Assembly (NCBI GenBank): GCA_030623665.1
Contig: JAUXLO010000113.1
Coordinates: 1 to 6,148 of the forward strand
Origin: Planctomycetota bacterium
GTDB lineage: Bacteria; Planctomycetota; Brocadiia; Brocadiales; Bathyanammoxibiaceae
DNA: 6,148 nt
Reading direction: 5' to 3'
Under the pieces are notes generated by a model, which searched no databases, was not told where the DNA came from, and saw only the letters and a program-made list of their open reading frames with translations. Positions 1-4,844 of this stretch are shown piece after piece. How positions within the stretch are numbered: position 1 is the first letter of the stretch; the number at the start of each line of letters is the position of its first letter. Made by a program: the position numbers and the translations under genes.

Positions 1-678
1 ATCGGTCTCTTCTTTAAACCTGCCGCAGGTTGTGACCTGCCCTACGGAGGCGCCGAACGTCTGGAACCAGGGTAACCATACGGGTTTCTCCGGGGCTGCA
101 CCGGTGACCACCGGACCCAGGTTGTGAAGGTTTATGTCTTGCAAGGCCTGCCATACCACCCAGTGTCCCATGCTGTGGCCGACTATCTTGATCTTCTCTT
201 CGTACCGGCAGTTTTCCCCTCTCAACTCCGCCTTTGTGCGCTCGATGAGGTCGTCCCGCGCAAGGATGTCTTTTCTTAGCATACCTGCGACCCTCCTGAC
301 CTCCGCACCGAAAAACAAGGCGTAGTACGGATAATTGCCCCACGTCAGGGTGGCGCAGTTATGGTTCAGGAGGAGCACGTCCTCGTCCTTCTCTTCACAG
401 GTGGTCTCGGCATGAAAAAGGCGTGTGGGGCTGTCTGTGGACGATGCCCTCTTTACCTCCTCGGTACAGGTTATCCGGATGCCTCCCAGTCGGCCCTGTT
501 TTTTTTTATTCATTAGAATCTCATAGAGGGCAAAGATGGTGAACATGCCGGGAGGGCCGCCCGACTGCCTTTCTACCTCCATCTCCCGCCGGGCGTCAAA
601 GTTGCAGATACCCTCTTCGTGGGCGGTGTCGGAGGCGGTCAGGTTAAGTCTCAGTCCCGGGACTATATAGATGGCCAT
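1..678 (-). CDS. alpha/beta-hydrolase-like protein, N-terminal part (runs off left edge)
   Basis: Reading leftward from the ATG at 678-676, 226 codons run to the window edge without a stop, so the C-terminus is missing. The start MAIYIVPGLRL is a hydrophobic strand typical of a cytoplasmic N-terminus, and I see no signal peptide. Residues 163-171 read KIKIVGHSMG, a beta strand followed by the G-x-S-x-G nucleophile elbow of alpha/beta hydrolases. G167, H168, S169, M170 and G171 make S169 the likely nucleophile, but the next residue is His rather than the usual Gly (GHSMGH). The catalytic acid and His would lie beyond the edge. About 165 residues precede the elbow, which is long for this fold and suggests an N-terminal extension or insertion. 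A lipase/esterase-type hydrolase is likely; the substrate is unknown. No good Shine-Dalgarno site precedes the ATG. The frame stays open upstream, with a TTG near 754, but ATG 678 is the best start. It is divergent from the asnB operon and need not share its function. Confidence 0.72.
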   Translation of the reverse strand, partial: MAIYIVPGLRLNLTASDTAHEEGICNFDARREMEVERQSGGPPGMFTIFALYEILMNKKKQGRLGGIRITCTEEVKRASSTDSPTRLFHAETTCEEKDEDVLLLNHNCATLTWGNYPYYALFFGAEVRRVAGMLRKDILARDDLIERTKAELRGENCRYEEKIKIVGHSMGHWVVWQALQDINLHNLGPVVTGAAPEKPVWLPWFQTFGASVGQVTTCGRFKEETD

Positions 679-733
679 TTTATCTGTGTGTGCATTATAG
701 ATATAGAGGACTTGCCCGTGTGTTGAACTGCAG

Positions 734-762
734 ATTATACCGCGAAACAACGTTGTTGGAAG
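734..762 (-). promoter_or_regulatory. possible promoter of the hydrolase gene
   Basis: On the minus strand a perfect TATAAT lies at 739-734. At 17-bp spacing upstream the hexamer is CTTCCA (762-757), only 3 of 6 against TTGACA. Transcription would begin near 727, giving a leader of about 50 nt. A second TATAAT at 699-694 also lies upstream of the ATG but has no recognisable -35 and would leave only about 10 nt of leader. Promoter use is inferred only from the hexamers. Confidence 0.28.
746..757. repeat. 12-bp perfect palindrome AACAACGTTGTT
   Basis: AACAAC is followed directly by its reverse complement GTTGTT. It lies just upstream of the minus-strand TATAAT at 739-734, in the spacer/-35 zone where a repressor or activator could act. 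A palindrome of this length is expected by chance about once or twice in 6 kb, so the position is the only argument for function. Confidence 0.3.
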
Positions 763-787
763 CCGAATTTGTGTGATTCTGGAGACG

Positions 788-808
788 TTCTGCCCACTTT
801 CTGCCCAC
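788..808. repeat. tandem 10-bp direct repeat with 11-bp period
   Basis: The unit TTCTGCCCAC occurs at 788-797 and again at 799-808, separated by one T, so the copies lie about one helical turn apart on the same DNA face. They end about 80 bp upstream of the asnB -35 hexamer. Such spacing suits a regulator bound as a tandem dimer, or recombinase arm sites. No protein can be assigned. Confidence 0.5.
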
Positions 809-888
809 CCGGGAACTAAAGAATTTCTCTTCAGGTCCACTGCCACGGCGGCCCACTATGAACAGTCTTCCCGCCAGGGCGTTTCGCC

Positions 889-917
889 TTGACAAAGAAG
901 TTATATCACGATATAAA
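889..917 (+). promoter_or_regulatory. strong sigma-70-type promoter of the asnB operon
   Basis: TTGACA (889-894, 6/6 to the -35 consensus) is followed after exactly 17 bp by TATAAA (912-917, 5/6 to the -10 consensus). Transcription should start near 924, giving a leader of about 75 nt before the asnB ATG at 999. It is the best promoter seen in the window, is correctly oriented, and sits immediately upstream of the only long rightward gene run. The dyad at 901-916 covers its spacer and most of the -10. Confidence 0.7.
901..916. promoter_or_regulatory. candidate operator, 7-2-7 dyad over the asnB -10
   Basis: TTATATC (901-907), AC, then GATATAA (910-916) form a perfect inverted repeat. It occupies the right part of the 17-bp spacer and five of the six -10 bases, the classical place for a repressor that blocks RNA polymerase. 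I cannot match it to a known regulator; Fur/PerR-like boxes use a 7-1-7 layout and FNR/CRP boxes have other half-sites. Part of the symmetry is forced by AT-richness near the -10, so chance remains possible. Confidence 0.45.
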
Positions 918-929
918 TGAACGACTTAA

Positions 930-951
930 AGGCATAAGGCGTTTATGGCCT
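930..951 (+). other. small hairpin in the asnB leader
   Basis: AGGCATAA (930-937) can pair with TTATGGCCT (943-951) with one bulged C, around a five-base loop GGCGT. It would fold in the predicted 5' untranslated region, about 48 nt before the start codon. No U-run follows, so it is not an intrinsic terminator, and the leader is too short for a cobalamin or other large riboswitch. It may stabilise the 5' end or mean nothing. Confidence 0.25.
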
Positions 952-983
952 AACTCCATAATTTCACTGCTTTTAATTTAATC

Positions 984-987
984 GGAG
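984..987 (+). promoter_or_regulatory. ribosome binding site of asnB
   Basis: GGAG at 984-987 lies 11 nt before ATG 999-1001, a little long but usable. It supports this start, which is also required because Cys2 must become the N-terminal catalytic residue. Confidence 0.55.
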
Positions 988-998
988 AAGTTGACTGT

Positions 999-2954
999 AT
1001 GTGCGGCATCTGCGGGTTTGTGGGTCATCCGGGAGAGAAGGACCTCCTTGGCAGCATGCAATCCACCCTGGTTCACCGGGGGCCTGATGATAACGGGACT
1101 TATGTTCAGCCCGGCATAGCCCTGGGCCACACCCGCCTGAGCATAATAGACCTTGCCACGGGCCACCAGCCTATCCACAACGAAGATAATACCCTCTGGA
1201 TTGTCTTTAACGGAGAGATATACAATTACCTGGACCTGCGGGAAGACCTCATTAAAAAGGGTCATCAATTTTATACCAAATCCGACACGGAGGTAATCAT
1301 ACACCTCTACGAGGAAGAGGGTGAGGACTTCGTCAGGCATCTAAATGGTGAATTTGCCATAGCCCTTTGGGATGTCCCCAGGCAAAGACTGCTCCTTGCA
1401 AGAGACCGCCTAGGTATCCGCCCGCTTTACTACTATTCAAGCGGGGGTCTTTTTCTCTTTGCTTCGGAGATAAAGGCCCTGCTTGTCACCGGCCGGATAG
1501 AGAAACAGTTCAATCATCTGGCCCTGGGGGATTATCTCACGCTGCGCTACGTGCCCGGCAACGACACGCTGTTCCAAGGGGTACGTAAGGTCCCGCCAGC
1601 CTCCATCCTGATTTATGAGAAGAGTGGCTTCAATATTTCATCCTACTGGGGGCTAAGCTATCAACCCAAGATGCGTTCACATAAGGAGTTGGAGGAGGGG
1701 TTCTGCTCTCTTCTTGAGGATTCAGTCAAAAGAAGGATGATGAGTGAAGTCCCGCTGGGCGCACTCCTGTCAGGTGGTGTCGATTCCAGTGTCATTGTCG
1801 CCCTTATGACCCGATACTCCAGCGGGCCTGTAAAGACCTTCTCCATAGGCTTTGGCACCGACATTGACGAACTGGACGAGGCCAAGGTTATTGCTGATTA
1901 CCTTGGATGCGACCACGAGGAGCTTGTAACAGGAAAACAAGATTATACGCTGCTACCCAAGATAGTCCGGCATATGGACGAGCCGCTTGGTGACGCCATT
2001 ATAATCCCAACCTACCTCCTGGCGCAGGCCACCGCCCGGAAGGTCAAGGTGGTGCTTACCGGAGAGGGGGCGGACGAAGTGCTGGGCGGATACGTTCACC
2101 AACTCACCATGCATTTCGGCGACAAATATAACAATGCCATTCCAGGATACCTGCAGGACGCAAACCTTGCCCTATTAAGATTTCTTCCTCCAAGCGTATT
2201 AGAGAGGTTTTTCCCCTATCCCGCACGGCTCGGGGTAAAGGGCAAGACTAAGCTCCTGAATTACCTCTCACACCTTAAGAGTGCCAGCCGGGCCTATCTG
2301 GACCTGGCAGGTCTTTTCTCTGACCAAGAGAAAGAGAAGCTGTTTACCCGGGACTTTCTTGATAATATCGCTGGTGATGGAACACTAGAGGAGGAGCTCG
2401 ACCTCTACCTCGGCAGTAAAGACCTCAGCCCAAACATCCTGGACAGGGTCATAGAACTGGACAGAAACCGCTGGCTGCCCAACTATACCCTATTTAAGCA
2501 GGACCGCCTTACTATGGCCCACTCTCTGGAAGGCAGGGTGCCTTTTCTGGATCACCGATTAGTTGAGTTTTGTGCACAAGCACCCGTCGGATTCAAGCTA
2601 CACAGGCGAACCACTAAATATTTGCTGAGGAAGGCTGCCGAAAGGCTTTTGCCCAAAAAGACCGCCTGGGCAAAAAAGAAATCTTTTTACATCCCAACGG
2701 AGAAGTGCTTCGACAGTAAATTTTGCGACTTCATCCGTGACGTGTTAAACCCCACAACGATAAAAAACAGGGGCATATTTAACTGGGAATATATAAACAC
2801 GCTTCTTTATCCCACAGAAACCCTTGAACTCCTGGACAACAAGAGGCTTATGGCCATACTCATCCTTGAACTCTGGTTTAAGTTCTTTATGGACGGAGAT
2901 GGGGACGTTTGGTATAATCAGAAAAATTTTGCAGAAAGTCCTTCCTCCTGCTAG
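999..2954 (+). CDS. asnB: asparagine synthetase B-type amidotransferase (glutamine-hydrolysing)
   Basis: This 651-residue cytoplasmic enzyme belongs to the AsnB family, which transfers ammonia from glutamine to an ATP-activated carboxylate, classically aspartate to asparagine. The N-terminal class II glutaminase domain begins MCGICGF with nucleophile Cys2 and has R46, N71-G72-E73 and D96 in the expected glutamine-binding places. The synthetase domain has the PP-loop ATP motif SGGVDSS (258-264), GEGADEVLGGY (355-365) and the KQDRLTMAHSLEGRVPFLD signature (500-518). Length is normal to slightly long, and both active sites look intact. The start is fixed by the need to expose Cys2. It is the first gene after a strong promoter, 20 nt before a cobalamin-domain stub and in line with two B12-rSAM genes. 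That context suggests an amidotransferase dedicated to a biosynthetic or modification pathway rather than housekeeping asparagine supply, but sequence alone does not separate these. Confidence 0.93.
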   Translation: MCGICGFVGHPGEKDLLGSMQSTLVHRGPDDNGTYVQPGIALGHTRLSIIDLATGHQPIHNEDNTLWIVFNGEIYNYLDLREDLIKKGHQFYTKSDTEVIIHLYEEEGEDFVRHLNGEFAIALWDVPRQRLLLARDRLGIRPLYYYSSGGLFLFASEIKALLVTGRIEKQFNHLALGDYLTLRYVPGNDTLFQGVRKVPPASILIYEKSGFNISSYWGLSYQPKMRSHKELEEGFCSLLEDSVKRRMMSEVPLGALLSGGVDSSVIVALMTRYSSGPVKTFSIGFGTDIDELDEAKVIADYLGCDHEELVTGKQDYTLLPKIVRHMDEPLGDAIIIPTYLLAQATARKVKVVLTGEGADEVLGGYVHQLTMHFGDKYNNAIPGYLQDANLALLRFLPPSVLERFFPYPARLGVKGKTKLLNYLSHLKSASRAYLDLAGLFSDQEKEKLFTRDFLDNIAGDGTLEEELDLYLGSKDLSPNILDRVIELDRNRWLPNYTLFKQDRLTMAHSLEGRVPFLDHRLVEFCAQAPVGFKLHRRTTKYLLRKAAERLLPKKTAWAKKKSFYIPTEKCFDSKFCDFIRDVLNPTTIKNRGIFNWEYINTLLYPTETLELLDNKRLMAILILELWFKFFMDGDGDVWYNQKNFAESPSSC

Positions 2955-2974
2955 AGCGTCAAACTGTATGAAAA

Positions 2975-3277
2975 ATGAAGACCTGTTTTGTCAACCCGCC
3001 CAAGAATCGTGCAGAACCACACAGTAATATGCGTCATGTCGAGAGCTCCGACACCACCGTACCTCCCTGGCGTTTATTACACTTGGTCACGGTAACCAGG
3101 GACTTGGGATACAAGACAAGCCTGATTGACAGTATTGCCATGAACTTAAGTCATGAAGAAGCTCTGCAGAGAATACCAGCTCTCAAGCCAGACGTGTCAG
3201 GCTTAACCGCCGTGGCCGTCACTGTAAAAAAAGCCACAAAGGTCGCGCAGATGGCCAAGGAGGCAGGCTGCCGATGA
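2975..3277 (+). CDS. truncated cobalamin-binding-domain stub of a B12-rSAM protein
   Basis: This 100-residue ORF starts MKTCFVNPPK, the usual first strand of a B12-rSAM cobalamin-binding domain. PPWRLLHLVTVTRDLGYKT (30-48), the LIDSIAMNLSHEEAL segment (50-64) and KPDVSGLTAVAVTV (71-84) follow in family order. It ends VAQMAKEAGCR. Aligned with the next gene this end falls at about residue 102-103 there, just before the strand carrying GGPH. The last part of the cobalamin fold and the whole radical SAM domain are absent, and there is no Cys cluster. The stop (TGA 3275-3277) overlaps the next ATG as ATGA. Ribosome binding is weak. It follows asnB by 20 nt. Most likely it is the remnant of a deleted full-length gene. 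A real mini-protein, or a leader cistron kept for translational coupling, is also possible. No frameshifted continuation exists, because the DNA that follows is the fresh N-terminus of the next gene. Confidence 0.7.
   Translation: MKTCFVNPPKNRAEPHSNMRHVESSDTTVPPWRLLHLVTVTRDLGYKTSLIDSIAMNLSHEEALQRIPALKPDVSGLTAVAVTVKKATKVAQMAKEAGCR
3257..3263 (+). promoter_or_regulatory. strong ribosome binding site inside the stub
   Basis: AAGGAGG at 3257-3263 lies 10 nt before ATG 3274 and is the best Shine-Dalgarno site in the window. It is formed by codons for the AKEA segment of the preceding stub. Together with the ATGA overlap it implies coupled translation, and it fixes the start of the following gene. 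Confidence 0.75.
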
Positions 3278-4695
3278 ATATAGCCCTGGTATTCCCACCC
3301 AAATTGCATAAGGGGCATACCGGCCTGCCCAACATCATGGACAAGGGGGAAATAAGCAAAGTCCCCCCGTTGGGACTCATGTACCTTGCAGGCTTTTTAC
3401 AAGAACATACGTCCCATGACGTACACATCCTGGAGTGTCAAATAGATGACCTGTCCTACGAAGAGATAAAAAAGAGGCTGGAGGATTTTTCGCCCGACGT
3501 AGTGGGCATATATTCATCAATCTCCTTGATTTATGACGCCGTGCAGGTGGCCAGGTTGGCAAAGGAGGCAAATCCGGACGTCCATGTATGCCTTGGGGGA
3601 CCACATCTCGATGCTTACCCGGTGGAGACCCTGGGCATACCCTATGTAGATTCCGTCGTCATTGGTGAGGGAGAGAGGAGCTTTACGGAGCTTGTAGCGT
3701 GCCTGGATAAGACAAGACCTCTGGATAACGTGGAAGGCATATTCTTCAAAAGAAACGGGTCGATTGTCAAAAATAAACCGCGGGGATCAGAAAAAGACCT
3801 GAACAGCATCCCGTTTCCTGCCAGGAACCTGATAGACAACAACAAGTATTATTATTCTGTAGATACGGCTGTCACGTCTACCTCTATGATGACCACCAGG
3901 GGATGCCCTGCTCAGTGTATATATTGTGCAAAAATGAGTACTGCCTACCGGAAGAGATCCCCAAAGGACGTGGTAGACGAAATGGAAGACGTAGCAAAAC
4001 TGGGAATCTCCCACATAAACATGTGGGACGATACCTTTAATATCGACAAGAAACGGGTCATTCAGATCTGCGACGAGATATTGGAAAGGAATCTAGATAT
4101 CAGTTGGACTATCAGGTCGCGCATCCCCCAGGTGGACAGGAGGCAGCTGGAGAAGCTGAAAGAGGCGGGCTGCAACAGAATTGTCTACGGTATAGAGGCC
4201 GGCACCGATAGAATCAACAACGGGATACTGAAGAGGGGCATAAAGATTGAGAACGCCATAGAGTGTTTCCAGTTGACCAAAGAGGTGGGTATACCCATGG
4301 CGGCCAACTTCCTTATCGGAGCGCCAGAGGAGACCAGGGAAGAGATAATGGAGACCATCAGACTGGCCATAAAGCTCGACCCGGAGTTCGCTCAATTCAG
4401 CATCCTGACCCCTTATCCCAACTCACCATTCTACACCATGGCCTTGCAAGAAGGTGTGTTCTCCAGTGACTATCTCAGAGAATACGCCAAGAACCCGACA
4501 GAAGATCTTGCTTTCAAGGTCTGGGACAAGGTATTGGCGGAGGAGGAGCTGAGAGGCCTCTTAGAGCATGCCTACAAGTCCTTCTACTTTAGGCCGAAAT
4601 ACATGGTAAGGAGCCTCCTGCAGATAAGGTCGCCTAAGGAATTCTACCGTAAGTTTATGGCGGGGGTATCTATCTTTAAGGACAAATATGACTAA
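3274..4695 (+). CDS. B12-binding radical SAM enzyme (complete)
   Basis: This 473-residue protein has two domains. Residues 1 to about 140 form the Rossmann-like cobalamin-binding domain: MNIALVFPPK at the start, PPLGLMYLAGFL (31-42), PDVVGIYSS (74-82), CLGGPH (106-111) and the VIGEGE turn (129-134). No DxHxxG motif is seen, as is common in B12-rSAM proteins. The radical SAM core follows, with C211, C215 and C218 in CxxxCxxC binding the 4Fe-4S cluster, WDDTF (251-255), YGIEAG (305-310) and FLIGAPEET (346-354). The C-terminus includes AYKSFYFRPKYM (433-444). The family catalyses radical methylation of unactivated carbon or phosphorus, ring formation, or rearrangement using SAM and cobalamin; the substrate here is unknown. 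It starts within the stop of the stub behind a strong ribosome binding site and is paralogous to the gene at 4845. All key residues look intact. Confidence 0.92.
   Translation: MNIALVFPPKLHKGHTGLPNIMDKGEISKVPPLGLMYLAGFLQEHTSHDVHILECQIDDLSYEEIKKRLEDFSPDVVGIYSSISLIYDAVQVARLAKEANPDVHVCLGGPHLDAYPVETLGIPYVDSVVIGEGERSFTELVACLDKTRPLDNVEGIFFKRNGSIVKNKPRGSEKDLNSIPFPARNLIDNNKYYYSVDTAVTSTSMMTTRGCPAQCIYCAKMSTAYRKRSPKDVVDEMEDVAKLGISHINMWDDTFNIDKKRVIQICDEILERNLDISWTIRSRIPQVDRRQLEKLKEAGCNRIVYGIEAGTDRINNGILKRGIKIENAIECFQLTKEVGIPMAANFLIGAPEETREEIMETIRLAIKLDPEFAQFSILTPYPNSPFYTMALQEGVFSSDYLREYAKNPTEDLAFKVWDKVLAEEELRGLLEHAYKSFYFRPKYMVRSLLQIRSPKEFYRKFMAGVSIFKDKYD
4678..4682 (+). promoter_or_regulatory. ribosome binding site of the small overlapping ORF
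   Basis: AAGGA at 4678-4682 precedes ATG 4688 by 5 nt, inside the last codons of the B12-rSAM gene. Its presence is the main reason to take the 36-codon ORF seriously. Confidence 0.5.
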
Positions 4696-4798
4696 CCGCG
4701 TGCCCAACCATTTACCAAAAGAAATACCTCAGTTACAAAGGGAAACGGTCAAAGAGAAGATAATCACTAGTGATTCTAACCTTCTTGAATTATTATGA
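4688..4798 (+). CDS. 36-residue small ORF, probably the N-terminal part of a frameshifted gene
   Basis: ATG 4688 overlaps the end of the preceding gene by 8 nt (ATGACTAA) and has a ribosome binding site at proper distance, the normal junction of an operon gene. The peptide starts MTNRVPNHLPKEIPQLQRE and ends SDSNLLELL at TGA 4796-4798. It is hydrophilic, with no signal peptide or membrane segment, and I do not recognise it. In the +1 frame at 4794 the DNA continues as YEDGNFGFAVMEKS and stops at TAA 4836-4838. Removing one T from the TTATTAT stretch would join the two parts into a 49-residue protein ending 6 nt before the next gene. It could be a decayed or mis-sequenced small gene, a remnant of a larger one, or a genuine short peptide. 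A peptide substrate for the flanking enzymes is speculative. Confidence 0.45.
   Translation: MTNRVPNHLPKEIPQLQRETVKEKIITSDSNLLELL
4762..4775. repeat. 14-bp perfect palindrome AATCACTAGTGATT
   Basis: AATCACT is followed directly by its reverse complement AGTGATT. It lies in the 149-bp gap between the two B12-rSAM genes, inside the small ORF. A TATTAT at 4791-4796 downstream could serve as a -10, but the matching -35 is poor, so an internal promoter/operator is only a guess. About 0.4 such palindromes are expected by chance in a window of this size. Confidence 0.35.
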
Positions 4799-4838
4799 AG
4801 ATGGTAATTTCGGCTTTGCTGTCATGGAGAAATCTTAA
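4794..4838 (+). pseudogene. out-of-frame continuation of the small ORF
   Basis: This 14-codon segment, YEDGNFGFAVMEKS then TAA, is in the +1 frame relative to the 36-codon ORF and begins exactly where that ORF ends (LLELL then stop). Its residue composition is protein-like. GGAGA at 4826-4830 inside it is the only candidate ribosome binding site for the next gene. Reading it as part of a broken gene is an inference; the stretch is too short for coding statistics. Confidence 0.3.
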
Positions 4839-4844
4839 CTCAAC

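Larger units (their letters stand above)
679..998. other. divergent intergenic region
   Basis: These 320 bp separate the leftward hydrolase from the rightward asnB operon. I see no convincing gene or structural RNA here. A 66-codon leftward frame (895-695) has only a TTG start, no ribosome binding site, and lies across the asnB promoter. The region holds candidate promoters for both directions, two short perfect dyads and a 10-bp direct repeat, each listed separately. Confidence 0.7.

Noticed and set aside
14..343. 109-codon minus-strand ORF and a 63-codon plus-strand ORF (134-325)
   Set aside because: Both are shadows of the longer open frame 678 to 1, which carries the coherent GHSMG hydrolase motif.
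695..895. 66-codon minus-strand ORF in the divergent region
   Set aside because: It starts with TTG and has no ribosome binding site. It overlaps the strong asnB promoter spacing and both dyads, and its composition does not look protein-like.
918..998. Cobalamin or other riboswitch in the asnB leader
   Set aside because: The predicted leader is about 75 nt and holds only one small imperfect hairpin; no B12-box-like or other known aptamer core is visible.
978..1340. 120-codon ORF antisense to the start of asnB
   Set aside because: It is opposite the well-conserved glutaminase domain and has no ribosome binding site or domain signal.
2824..3027. 67-codon plus-strand ORF across the asnB end and stub start
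   Set aside because: It is an out-of-frame shadow of asnB and of the cobalamin stub, both of which have family-consistent sequence.
4762..4775. Possible cloning-vector junction, because the palindrome contains ACTAGT and resembles a T-vector edge
   Set aside because: The match breaks after about a dozen bases (GTGATTC, not GTGAATTC), and the flanks continue as ordinary gene-like DNA without vector sequence.
4688..4838. Lasso-peptide precursor reading of the joined small ORF, with a Gly-led tail and downstream Glu
   Set aside because: The AsnB keeps a full glutaminase domain, no leader protease or recognition element is visible, and the join needs a frameshift. It is kept only as a speculative note in the finding.
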